Assembly: GCA_039797965.1 (NCBI GenBank)
Contig: JBDKGX010000001.1
Span: 62,001 to 126,000 of the forward strand
Reading direction: 5' to 3'
Source of the DNA: Thiofilum sp039797965
Lineage (GTDB): Bacteria > Pseudomonadota > Gammaproteobacteria > Thiotrichales > Thiotrichaceae
Length of the DNA stretch: 64,000 bases
Shown: positions 17,920 through 25,671 of the stretch, in pieces
How positions within the stretch are numbered: the stretch's first letter is position 1
Layout: the number at the start of each line of letters is the position of its first letter
Notes under the pieces: generated by a model
What the model saw: the letters and a program-made list of their open reading frames with translations, nothing else
Databases searched by the model: none
Told to the model about the DNA's origin: nothing
Made by a program: the position numbers and the translations under genes

Positions 17920-19089
17920 TTATTTATGTAGTTCAGTTGGCAAAAATAGCTCAATAGCATTATTTAAAAACTGCCAACCCCACTCGCTGGGCTGAATCCA
18001 GTCTTCAGTAATGTGCAGCAACTGTTGCTGTTGTGCTTGTTTGAGTACTTCACTAATAAGTATTTCACTGGCTCCCGTTCGTTCAGTAAATAAACTACGT
18101 TTAAACCCCTGCTTGAGTCGTAACGCATTCAGCATAAACTCAAAACCTAAATGCTCTGGTTCTAATACGGTGATTGAGTGGCGTAGAGGAGGGCTTTGAG
18201 TGCTTTGCATATACAGCTCAGGCTGGCGGGCTTTTTGATAGCGAGTAATCACTAATTGCCCGTTTTGATTGAGCTGCGAAAGCTTACCATGTGCTCCTGC
18301 TCCAATCCCTAGATAATCCCCAAACTCCCAATAATTACGATTATGGCGACATTGCTTGCTGGCTTGCGCGTAAGCGGATACTTCATATTGCTCAAACCCT
18401 GCTTGAGCGAGTACGAGTTGTCCGGCTTGAGCTATATCAGCACTTAAATCATCATCAGGCAATTCTGGGGGGAATTTATGAAAGAGAGTATTAGGCTCAA
18501 GGGTTAATTGATACCACGATAAGTGACTAGGTTGTAATGCGATGGCTTGGTGAAGATCGGCGAGCGCTTGTTCTAATGTTTGATTAGGTAAGGCAAACAT
18601 AAGGTCTAGATTAAAGTTATCAAATCCTGCTGCCTGAGCAATATGAGCTGCTTTGAGGGCTTCTGCTTGATTATGGATTCGACCCAGTACTTTGAGATGG
18701 ATAGGGTCAAAACTTTGAATGCCTATTGATAAGCGATTAATACCTAACTCTCTATATTCCTTAAATTTAGCTTGTTCAAAAGTGCCCGGATTGGCTTCTA
18801 AAGTGATCTCAATCGAGGGGCGCATGGGGATAAGAGCACGAATACCTGACAGTAATTGCTCTAAAGCATTCGGACTAAATAAACTAGGTGTACCGCCACC
18901 AATAAAAATACTATCTAAACGTCTACCCCAAACACTAGGTAACTCTTGAGCTAAATCAGCTAGTAATGCATTAATGTAATGCGTTTCAGGTAGTTGATTG
19001 GGTACGGCGTGAGAGTTGAAGTCACAATAGGGACACTTGCGAATACACCAAGGAATATGAATATAAAGGGCTAGTGGGATGGCTTGCAT
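17920..19089 (-). CDS. hemW: HemW-like radical SAM protein
   Basis: A 389-residue radical SAM protein. The cluster-binding motif CIRKCPYCDF sits near residue 15 (CxxxCxxC), followed by GGGTPSLF and the SIGIQSFDP segment typical of the coproporphyrinogen oxidase-like group. The extra cysteine (CDF plus two residues) and the C-terminal HemN_C region fit HemW, which is now regarded as a heme chaperone or insertion factor rather than an oxygen-independent coproporphyrinogen oxidase. It would be cytosolic or membrane-associated. It is not obviously in an operon; the next minus-strand gene upstream lies beyond a terminator. Confidence 0.88.
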   Translation of the reverse strand: MQAIPLALYIHIPWCIRKCPYCDFNSHAVPNQLPETHYINALLADLAQELPSVWGRRLDSIFIGGGTPSLFSPNALEQLLSGIRALIPMRPSIEITLEANPGTFEQAKFKEYRELGINRLSIGIQSFDPIHLKVLGRIHNQAEALKAAHIAQAAGFDNFNLDLMFALPNQTLEQALADLHQAIALQPSHLSWYQLTLEPNTLFHKFPPELPDDDLSADIAQAGQLVLAQAGFEQYEVSAYAQASKQCRHNRNYWEFGDYLGIGAGAHGKLSQLNQNGQLVITRYQKARQPELYMQSTQSPPLRHSITVLEPEHLGFEFMLNALRLKQGFKRSLFTERTGASEILISEVLKQAQQQQLLHITEDWIQPSEWGWQFLNNAIELFLPTELHK

Positions 19090-19173
19090 AGCCTGTTAAG
19101 TACTCAATAAAAACAAGTCAGAAGGCTAGCATGTTGAGTCATTAAAGAAAAATAGCAAATATATTTAAAAGAA

Positions 19174-19203
19174 ATCCCGCTATTATTTTAGTAATAGCGG
19201 GAT
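19174..19203 (-). terminator. Terminator of the 815-aa low-complexity gene
   Basis: ATCCCGCTATTA (19174-19185) pairs with TAATAGCGGGAT (19192-19203), 12 bp perfect, followed on the minus strand by TTTCTTTTAAAT. Confidence 0.8.
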
Positions 19204-19245
19204 ACTAACACTTAGAGGATCATAGTCTGTGTTAGGTTAAAACCA

Positions 19246-21693
19246 TTACAGCATGCTAGTTAGGCTAGCAATAAGGTCTGGATTAGTCGTCATCAGATCA
19301 CCCAATAAAGTGCCTGCTGTTGCTTCATCAACATTCATCATGCTGGCAATCATAGACACTAATTGAGCATTTTGTGAACCACTGCTAGAGGATGAGCCAC
19401 TAGTGCTAGTACTAGTTCCTGTAGATGCACTAGTACTTGACGAACCTGTAGCCGCGGGTGAGCTAGATACTGGTGTGGTAGTTGATGTACTGGGTGTAGA
19501 CCAAGAACTAGAAGTCGTACTACCAGTACCTGTTACTGTTCCAGTAGGAGTAGTCGATGCGCTGCCTGTGCTAGAGGTGCTAGAACCACTGCTACTAGAG
19601 CTGGTGCTAGGGACAGAAGAACCACTAATAACGGTAGTAGATTGTTGTTGCGAGCTAGTATTGGTGCTAGAGCCTTGTGCTAAGCCACTGAAAATCATAT
19701 TGCCACTAACATTACCAGAGCCAAGGCTGCTCACTAAGCTATTCATTAATGCTGTTAGGTCTGCTGCACTAATACCTAAAGCAGTAAGCTTAGTCATGAT
19801 ATCATTCATAGACATGCCAGAATTCAGCATTTGAATGATTTGATTACCTAAATCATTAGCGTTGACTGCTCCTGAACTGGTATTGATAGTACTGGTAGTG
19901 CCAGTAGTGCTAGTACCAGTTGAAGACGTGGTAGAGCCTGTACCAGTCGATGTAGTACCGGTAGAGCCTGTATTACCTGTGACAGCGGCTAAAATAGCAT
20001 CGACATCGCTAGCTTGGAGTCCACCATTAATTAAAGTAGTACGAATGTCTGTAATACTCATCCCCATATTAACCAAGTTATTAATCATACTGGTAATTTG
20101 GGCAGGTACTTGAGTAGTGCCAGTACCGGTTGGGCTAGGAGTAGGGGCTGGTGAAGTACTAGGTGCTGGAGTAGGAGCAGGTGAAGTACTCGGTGCTGGA
20201 GTAGGTACCGGTGTTGGAGCAGGTGCAGGGCTAACAGTAGGTGCAGGACTGGAGCCTGTAGAGCCTGTATTACCTGTGACAGCGGCTAAAATAGCATCGA
20301 CATCACTAGCTTTCAGTCCACCATTGATTAAGGTAGTACGAATGTCTGTAATACTCATCCCCATATTAACCAAGTTATTAATCATACTGGTAATTTGGGC
20401 AGGTACTTGAGTAGCGCCAGTACCTGTTGGGCTAGGAGTAGGGGCTGGTGAAGTACTCGGTGCTGGCGTAGGAGCTGGTGAAGTACTAGGCGCTGGAGTA
20501 GGTACTGGTGTTGGAGCAGGTGCAGGACTAACAGTAGGTGCAGGACTAACAGTAGGTGCAGGACTGGAGCCTGTAGAGCCTGTATTACCTGTGACAGCGG
20601 CTAAAATAGCATCGACATCGCTAGCTTTCAGTCCACCATTGATTAAGGTAGTACGAATGTCTGTAATACTCATCCCCATATTAACCAAGTTATTAATCAT
20701 ACTGGTAATTTGGGCAGGTACTTGAGTAGTGCCAGTACCGGTTGGGCTAGGAGTAGGCGCTGGTGAAGTACTCGGTGCTGGAGTAGGCGCTGGCGTTGGA
20801 GTAACACTAGGTGCGGGTGAAGTACTCGGTGCAGGTGTACCCATCGATGTTTTCAACATATTAATGATAGCGGTCACATCGTTAGTATTTAAACCTGCTT
20901 GAGACAATGTTTTAGCAATAGTATCTAGACTTGCACCTGATTGAACTAGTTGAGTCAGCAACGAACGTAGTTGTGTTGGCAAATTATTGATATTCAATGT
21001 AGAACCAGTACCAGTGTTGCTCGGTGCGGGCGTTGGTGCGGGTGCTGGGGTTGGTGTCGTTGTACTAGGTGTGTTAGTAGAGGGGCGTAAATAAGCACTC
21101 ACACTATTTAAAATAGTATTAATGGTATTATTGTCTAATCCTAACCGTGACAGATTTGCTGCAATCGTTTTGGCATCAGCCCCAGATTGAATTAACTGCA
21201 ATACATAGTTTTGCAAGTTAGTAGGGTTTGTTGCTGGGTTGCTGGTAGAGCCATTGGGTTGGGTGGTCGTACCTGTATTGGGTGTAGTCGTTGAAGGACG
21301 CGTAGTACCCGTGTTAGGTGACACATTACCCCAAGGACGAGTAGTGGGGTAGCTACCCCAAGTACCTGCTGGTGAGCCAGAGTTTGCACCCCATGAACCT
21401 GCATTAGGGTAACTACCCCAGCCACCCCAACGAGAACCACTTAATTGTGGTAGTAAAACAACATCGGTTTGAGCTTGGCGAGGTTGTGTAGAAATTGTGC
21501 CTACTAATTGCTTAACTAGAGAGCCTAATTGATTATTTTGTTGAGCTAATGTCTGAAAGCTAGCAGCTAAAGAGCTATTTTGTTGATTAGCTTTTTGTAA
21601 TGCCGCATTAGCAGCAGCACTAGTGGCAGAAGAGGTCGAGGAAGAGGTAGATTTGTTGCCCCCAAAAAGCGAGCTTAAAAGTCCGAATGTCAT
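19246..21693 (-). CDS. Large modular low-complexity protein with repeated ~45-aa helical units
   Basis: An 815-residue protein with no signal peptide and no Cys. The N-terminus (about 1-72) holds the family module: MTFGLLSSLFGG, a Ser/Thr/Ala stretch, then an amphipathic helix with QQNNQLGSLVKQLVGTIST. A Gly/Trp part (RWGGWGSYP) and Thr/Pro linkers follow. Then come six helical units of about 45 residues, each with a pattern like QLxxLLxxLVxxGxSxxxI...GLxxxDVxxIL, separated by Pro/Ala/Ser linkers (APTPAPSTSPAP). Units 3-5 are nearly identical. A different helical unit ends the protein (NAQLVSMIASMMNVDEATAG). The ATG at 21693 is preferred over a GTG at 21702 because AAGG lies about 8 bases before it. 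Function unknown; it looks like a scaffold or matrix protein. Confidence 0.75.
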   Translation of the reverse strand: MTFGLLSSLFGGNKSTSSSTSSATSAAANAALQKANQQNSSLAASFQTLAQQNNQLGSLVKQLVGTISTQPRQAQTDVVLLPQLSGSRWGGWGSYPNAGSWGANSGSPAGTWGSYPTTRPWGNVSPNTGTTRPSTTTPNTGTTTQPNGSTSNPATNPTNLQNYVLQLIQSGADAKTIAANLSRLGLDNNTINTILNSVSAYLRPSTNTPSTTTPTPAPAPTPAPSNTGTGSTLNINNLPTQLRSLLTQLVQSGASLDTIAKTLSQAGLNTNDVTAIINMLKTSMGTPAPSTSPAPSVTPTPAPTPAPSTSPAPTPSPTGTGTTQVPAQITSMINNLVNMGMSITDIRTTLINGGLKASDVDAILAAVTGNTGSTGSSPAPTVSPAPTVSPAPAPTPVPTPAPSTSPAPTPAPSTSPAPTPSPTGTGATQVPAQITSMINNLVNMGMSITDIRTTLINGGLKASDVDAILAAVTGNTGSTGSSPAPTVSPAPAPTPVPTPAPSTSPAPTPAPSTSPAPTPSPTGTGTTQVPAQITSMINNLVNMGMSITDIRTTLINGGLQASDVDAILAAVTGNTGSTGTTSTGTGSTTSSTGTSTTGTTSTINTSSGAVNANDLGNQIIQMLNSGMSMNDIMTKLTALGISAADLTALMNSLVSSLGSGNVSGNMIFSGLAQGSSTNTSSQQQSTTVISGSSVPSTSSSSSGSSTSSTGSASTTPTGTVTGTGSTTSSSWSTPSTSTTTPVSSSPAATGSSSTSASTGTSTSTSGSSSSSGSQNAQLVSMIASMMNVDEATAGTLLGDLMTTNPDLIASLTSML
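19965..20790 (-). repeat. Three in-frame tandem repeats of ~300 bp
   Basis: Near-identical coding repeats begin at about 19968, 20265 and 20580 (unit offsets 297 and 315 bases, both multiples of three). Each encodes one helical unit plus a Pro/Ala/Ser linker; the units differ mainly in linker length. Near-identity at DNA level implies recent duplication or ongoing homogenisation. Confidence 0.85.
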
Positions 21694-22070
21694 AGCAATC
21701 ACCTTGAATCTTAACTTAAATTTTCTATGGCAATACTAGGTAGGTATAAAAGCGACAAGGGATACGTATGTTGTGATGAGCGAATTTTTATCCATTTAAG
21801 CAATGCTCACTGTAAGGCTTGCCTATCCTTGCTAGGTATTCCATATATTTGAGTATGGGCATGGAGCTTAGCTGCAACAATGTGACTAAAGATAATCCCG
21901 TTTAGATTGCCGATGAAGTGTACCTATTTAACAGGTTTTCAAACATCATAGACCCAGAATATAAAGTACTTAATTTAAGATGATTTTGCTGAGCTTTTTA
22001 AGTGAGAGTTTTGTGGATTAAGTAATTGTTTTTATTTGTTAATGTTCTCTTGATTTTAATTGGTAAATCA
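21694..22070. other. Leader and upstream region of the 815-aa gene
   Basis: An AT-rich gap between two minus-strand low-complexity genes. About 45-70 bases before the ATG the minus strand reads TATCCCTTGTCGCTTTTATACC, loosely like the TTATCGC...TATACG block upstream of the two smaller family members. No other gene is visible. Confidence 0.35.
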
Positions 22071-22104
22071 GTAATACAAATAGTACTTTTACCATTTGTA
22101 TTAC
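22071..22104 (-). terminator. Terminator of the 235-aa low-complexity gene
   Basis: GTAATACAAAT (22071-22081) and ATTTGTATTAC (22094-22104) form an 11-bp perfect inverted repeat just past the stop. The loop contains AGTACT. Confidence 0.6.
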
Positions 22105-22129
22105 TATATACATAATTCACTCTAATAAA

Positions 22130-22837
22130 CTAAGCAGTTGTGTTAGCAACTACAGGATTAGTTGGTAAACCAAAATCCCATACACCTGTAGTACTCCAAC
22201 TAGGCATCATAGTAGGGAGTGGCATTGCTATAGGGGCGGGGCTCCAGCTGCTAAACCCATTTATTGCATAGGGATTACCTGCCCACTGTACACCGTAGTT
22301 AGAAATGGGAAGAGCTAGAGGGCTGTATCCCCACCCTGACATATCATTCCAACCAAAAGTAGTGGTAGGCGCGAAGCTAGGCATAGTATTTGTAGGAGCG
22401 TATGTAGTGGGGGCTATGGAGGTATTATTACCACGACCGTTAAATAGAGTGACTAGAGTGCCCAAAACTCCACTCCCAGACAACATGCCATTACCCGAAA
22501 GAAAACCATTATCCAAAGACAAGCCATAGTTTTGATTATTGCCACTACCAAAGCCATCTAAAACGGTATTGGCTAAACCGCCGAATAAGTTGCCTGAGTT
22601 TCTTAAGTTAGTAAAGGCTGCACCAGCGTTATAGTCATTGCCAATCACCCCACTCAGTTGACGACCTGCAAGACCTGTGAGGTCAGTAATAGGGCTAAAT
22701 AAACTACCCAGTAATCCAGAGCCTGATCCGCCACCTAACAGTGAGCCGTTGAATAATGAGCCTAATAGACCACCATTGGTGACTGAACTAGTCGAGCCTG
22801 ATGGATTAGTGTTGGAGTAACTTTGTATATTTGACAT
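22130..22837 (-). CDS. Gly/Asn/Ser-rich low-complexity protein
   Basis: A 235-residue protein with no signal peptide and no Cys. The first half is dominated by Gly-Leu-Leu-Gly-Ser-Leu-Phe repeats (GGLLGSLFNGSLLGGGSGSG; GSGLLGSLFSP), and the second half by Asn/Pro/Trp/Met-rich sequence (FGWNDMSGWGY; SYSNTNPSG at the N-terminus). The GLLGSLF motif matches the MTFGLLSSLFGG and MTIGLLSALFGG starts of its neighbours, but the QNNQL helix is absent, so it is a diverged or composite member of the cluster. The Shine-Dalgarno is weak (GAGAT). Each gene here has its own terminator. Function unknown; self-assembly is an inference from composition. Confidence 0.65.
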   Translation of the reverse strand: MSNIQSYSNTNPSGSTSSVTNGGLLGSLFNGSLLGGGSGSGLLGSLFSPITDLTGLAGRQLSGVIGNDYNAGAAFTNLRNSGNLFGGLANTVLDGFGSGNNQNYGLSLDNGFLSGNGMLSGSGVLGTLVTLFNGRGNNTSIAPTTYAPTNTMPSFAPTTTFGWNDMSGWGYSPLALPISNYGVQWAGNPYAINGFSSWSPAPIAMPLPTMMPSWSTTGVWDFGLPTNPVVANTTA

Positions 22838-22990
22838 GATTAAATCTCGAAATGCTTAGTCTGTAGAGAAGGGGCTTGAGCTTTGATAGGTTTGTTCTAG
22901 TGCACTTTAACTATATGAAAGTACTTATGATCAGGGTTAAATTGGCTTACTGTTATGCTGAAGCTCCCCCCATTCCTAACAGTGAGTTAA

Positions 22991-23020
22991 TCATGTCATG
23001 CCAGATTAGACATGACATGA
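22991..23020 (-). terminator. Terminator after the 130-aa low-complexity gene
   Basis: TCATGTCATG (22991-23000) pairs perfectly with CATGACATGA (23011-23020), 13 bases beyond the stop at 23033. Confidence 0.65.
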
Positions 23021-23032
23021 GTTTAATAACGT

Positions 23033-23425
23033 TTAGGCAAATACGGCATTACCTACAGGCCAATTCCAGTTATTAGTGGGAGCTATATTCCAACCATTCC
23101 AGTTGTTAGTCCACGGAGTGCTCCAACCGCCAGTCCATGGAGTACCCCAACCACCAAAGCCAGAACCCCAACCGTTATTACCCACTAAGTACAAATTATT
23201 GCCAGTATTAGGCGTATTGTTTGCAGTCGATAATGTGTTGATTAGTTGAGAAACGAGATTAGCTAATTGATTGTTTTGTGCTGTCAGTGCGCTAGTACTT
23301 TGGTTTAATGCGGCACCGTATTGATTGGCTTGATCAAGGGCTAATAATGCTGCGTTATAAGCTGTTGAAGCAGTATTATTATTGGCAGAAGATGACCGAA
23401 GAGCGGCTAAATCCAAAAAAGTCAT
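23033..23425 (-). CDS. Small Asn/Trp/Gly-rich protein sharing the conserved N-terminal helix
   Basis: A 130-residue protein. The N-terminal half holds DQANQYGAALNQ and the amphipathic helix QNNQLANLVSQLINTLST, then N-x-LYLVG. The C-terminal half is a Trp/Gly/Asn/Pro-rich tail with repeated GW and TPW (GWGSGFGGWGTPW). It is very similar to the next gene over the first ~80 residues and less so in the tail. The ATG at 23425 is chosen because GAAAGGAATCAATACC gives a good Shine-Dalgarno; an ATG at 23443 lies before it. No signal peptide and no Cys. Function unknown. The pattern of conserved head and variable aromatic tail recalls secreted structural proteins or peptide precursors, but nothing here proves export. 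Confidence 0.75.
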   Translation of the reverse strand: MTFLDLAALRSSSANNNTASTAYNAALLALDQANQYGAALNQSTSALTAQNNQLANLVSQLINTLSTANNTPNTGNNLYLVGNNGWGSGFGGWGTPWTGGWSTPWTNNWNGWNIAPTNNWNWPVGNAVFA

Positions 23426-23789
23426 GGTATTGATTCCTTTCAATGATTCGGGACGTATTTAGTATTCAATTCCAGACAATCAATCGTATAGCGACAGTGC
23501 GATAACCCCGAATAGAACCCCGATAAGCTGTGGTATCTCAGTTATTGATTAGGGGTATTATGATAAAAATAATGAATAATTAATTAATAGTATTGAATAA
23601 GCAAACTGTACCATTAAAATAGCATAACTCTTTAAGCTATCAAAAAATATTTTACTAATAAATTTAGAGAAGAGGGATTAATTAGTGTGAAATAAAAAGT
23701 ACTAAAAAATGAATTTGCACATTAAAATAATTTAACTTGCAATAAATTGTGGTGGGTTTATCTAATATAACTAGAGGGTGATAAACAAT
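23426..23789. other. Upstream region of the 130-aa gene
   Basis: The leader directly upstream of the ATG (TTGAAAGGAATCAATACC) is shared with the 139-aa gene. About 60 bases upstream the minus strand reads TTATCGCACTGTCGCTATACG, paralleled at the same distance in the other gene. The remainder (about 23520-23789) is AT-rich with no gene seen. Confidence 0.45.
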
Positions 23790-23818
23790 TATGCCGTAGC
23801 GTGTACTGCTACGGCATA
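23790..23818 (-). terminator. Terminator after the 139-aa low-complexity gene
   Basis: TATGCCGTAGC (23790-23800) pairs with GCTACGGCATA (23808-23818), 11 bp perfect with a 7-base loop, followed on the minus strand by ATTGTTT. Confidence 0.75.
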
Positions 23819-23866
23819 AAGTGGGGGGGAGGTGCGGGTAGTGAGTCAGAGAAATAGAGTGGGAAA

Positions 23867-24286
23867 TTAAGCTTTTACAGTCCAATTACCCCAGCCATTA
23901 TTAGGGCTGCTCCAGTTACCTACCCAAGGCATGGCTCCACTGTTGACCCAAGGCGTGCCCCAACCGCCCATATTGCCACCGCCCCAGCCGCCAAAGCCGT
24001 TGCCGTTGCCCCATCCACCAAAGCCGTTACCACCTACTAAATAGAGGTTACTACCAGTATTAGTATTGGCATTAGCCGTACTTAATGTAGAAATTAGTTG
24101 GGTCAGCAGATTAGCTAACTGGTTATTTTGTGATGCTAACGCATTAGCATTTTGACTAAGAGCAGCACCGTATTGATTAGCTTGATTTAATGCTGAAATC
24201 AAAGAGGCGTCATAAGTGGTATTAGAAGAGTTAGAGCTAGAGCTTCTGCCACCGCCAAATAGAGCGGATAATAATCCAATAGTCAT
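23867..24286 (-). CDS. Small Gly/Trp-rich protein sharing the conserved N-terminal helix
   Basis: A 139-residue paralogue of the 130-aa gene. It begins MTIGLLSALFGGG and has a Ser/Asn linker, then LNQANQYGAALSQNANALAS and the helix QNNQLANLLTQLISTLST, then SNLYLVG. The tail is Gly/Trp/Asn repeats (GNGFGGWGGGNMGGWGTPW). The start at 24286 has GAAAGGA about 10 bases upstream within a leader nearly identical to that of the neighbouring gene. No signal peptide and no Cys. The identical leader and head with a diverged tail suggest a duplication followed by selection on the tail. Function unknown. Confidence 0.75.
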   Translation of the reverse strand: MTIGLLSALFGGGRSSSSNSSNTTYDASLISALNQANQYGAALSQNANALASQNNQLANLLTQLISTLSTANANTNTGSNLYLVGGNGFGGWGNGNGFGGWGGGNMGGWGTPWVNSGAMPWVGNWSSPNNGWGNWTVKA

Positions 24287-24864
24287 GATATTGATTCCTT
24301 TCAATGATGTTTATCAAAGGGGTATAGCTAGTATTTAACTAGTACTTTCATGCGTATAGAGCTAAAGCGATAAACTCTTGTAGAAGACCGACAAGCCGTT
24401 TTTTAAATAATTAGAATTTATTCTAAATAATCTCCAGTAAGGCAAATTACGTTAGTCAATGTTCATTTAATTACATGATTTTTATAAAAAATAAATGAAG
24501 TATTAACTTCTGATTAGTGACTGCCAGTGATAAGAATTTAGTATTGGTAAGGTTAAGTACTTATCCTTATTATCTATTTAATAGATTGTTTTTATGTAAA
24601 TAATCTATTTTTAATAAATTAGTGCTAAGGGTATACTGCACGGATTAATGGATTAGGTTAATATTTCAGCGGTAGTAGTGTGAACAGGTATAGGCTTAAG
24701 CAAAATACTGCTCAATCACTACTAAGCGCAATAAAAGTAAGCCTATTAAAACTCTCTAGTACCTACGTATAGGATTACGAAGAGATGATTATATTTTTAG
24801 CCAGTACTTTAGTGCTGGCCTAACAGTCATTTTTATTTATTAACTCAGTAAAGGATCAATAGTT
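24287..24864. other. Long intergenic region between the low-complexity cluster and the Prx-Grx gene
   Basis: A 578-base gap. It holds the minus-strand leader and TTATCGC...TATACG block (about 24353-24375), an AATAGATT...AATCTATT inverted repeat near 24580-24612, and a GCCAGTAC-TTTA-GTGCTGGC hairpin at 24800-24819, 45 bases before the Prx-Grx start. That hairpin could act in the leader of the peroxiredoxin mRNA. I do not recognise an OxyR site or an RNA gene. Confidence 0.4.
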
Positions 24865-25602
24865 ATGCTACCAAACAAAGAAGGTCAACGCGTTCCTAAT
24901 GTTACATTCCACACTCGTCAAAACGCTGAGTGGGTCGATGTGACTACTGATGACTTATTCAAGGGTAAAACGGTAGTTGTATTCTCTTTACCTGGTGCGT
25001 TTACACCGACTTGTTCTTCTACTCACGTACCCCGTTACAATCAATTAGCAGGTGCTTTAAAAGCGAACGGTGTTGACGAAATTATCTGTATGTCTGTCAA
25101 TGACACTTTCGTAATGAATGAGTGGAAAGATGCTCAAGAAGCTGACCAAATCACTTTCATTCCTGATGGTAATGGTGAGTTCACTGAAGGTATGGGCTTG
25201 CTCGTTGACAAAGACAACCTCGGTTTTGGCAAACGCTCATGGCGTTATTCTATGCTGGTGAAAGACGGTGTTGTTACCAAAATGTTCATCGAGCCAGAAA
25301 AAGAAGGCGACCCCTTTGAAGTATCTGATGCCGACACCATGTTGAATTACATTGCACCTAATGCAAAAAAACCATTAGATGTCACCGTATTCACCCGTCC
25401 TGGTTGCCCTTTCTGTGCTAAAGCAAAAGGCTTATTAAAAGAAAAAGGTATTGCGTTTGATGAGTTAGTACTCAACAAAGATTATCGCAATGTGACTTTA
25501 CGTGCTGTAGCCGGTGCAGACATGGTTCCACAAGTGTTCATTAATGGCGAGCACATTGGTGGTTCTGACAAATTAGAAGCATGGTTAAAAGCTAACGCAT
25601 AA
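24865..25602 (+). CDS. Peroxiredoxin-glutaredoxin fusion
   Basis: A 245-residue hybrid. Residues about 1-165 are a Prx5-type peroxiredoxin with peroxidatic Cys50 in PGAFTPTC. Residues about 170-245 are a glutaredoxin with the CPFC motif (Cys181, Cys184) and VPQVFINGEHIGGSD. The fused enzyme reduces hydrogen peroxide and organic hydroperoxides using glutathione, so it does not need a separate glutaredoxin. Glutathione reductase, which regenerates the reductant, is the next gene 69 bases downstream, but a symmetrical hairpin lies between them, so co-expression may be partial. The protein is cytosolic, and length and order match hybrid Prx5 proteins of Haemophilus type. Confidence 0.95.
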   Translation: MLPNKEGQRVPNVTFHTRQNAEWVDVTTDDLFKGKTVVVFSLPGAFTPTCSSTHVPRYNQLAGALKANGVDEIICMSVNDTFVMNEWKDAQEADQITFIPDGNGEFTEGMGLLVDKDNLGFGKRSWRYSMLVKDGVVTKMFIEPEKEGDPFEVSDADTMLNYIAPNAKKPLDVTVFTRPGCPFCAKAKGLLKEKGIAFDELVLNKDYRNVTLRAVAGADMVPQVFINGEHIGGSDKLEAWLKANA

Positions 25603-25620
25603 TTTAAGTCAGTAAAACAT

Positions 25621-25649
25621 AAAAGTACTCGTGAATAGCGAGTACTTTT
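25621..25649. terminator. Hairpin with AGTACT in both arms
   Basis: AAAAGTACTCG (25621-25631) pairs perfectly with CGAGTACTTTT (25639-25649), with a 7-base loop and T-tract in either direction. It lies between the Prx-Grx gene and gor. Confidence 0.75.
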
Positions 25650-25671
25650 AAATAAGAATTAGGAGTACAGC

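Noticed and set aside
19403..20410. Long open frames on the plus strand opposite the 815-aa low-complexity gene
   Set aside because: They are Val/Leu/Pro-biased reverse complements of the Ser/Thr/Pro repeats and have no ribosome binding sites; the minus-strand frame has family similarity and a terminator.
19965..20790. Possible CRISPR-like array because of regular repeats
   Set aside because: The unit is about 300 bp, in frame and protein-coding; no short repeat/spacer pattern or cas genes are present.
23033..24286. The small low-complexity genes as RiPP precursor peptides
   Set aside because: A conserved head and variable tail fit, but no maturase, double-glycine cleavage site or exporter gene is nearby, so I keep only a structural-protein hypothesis.
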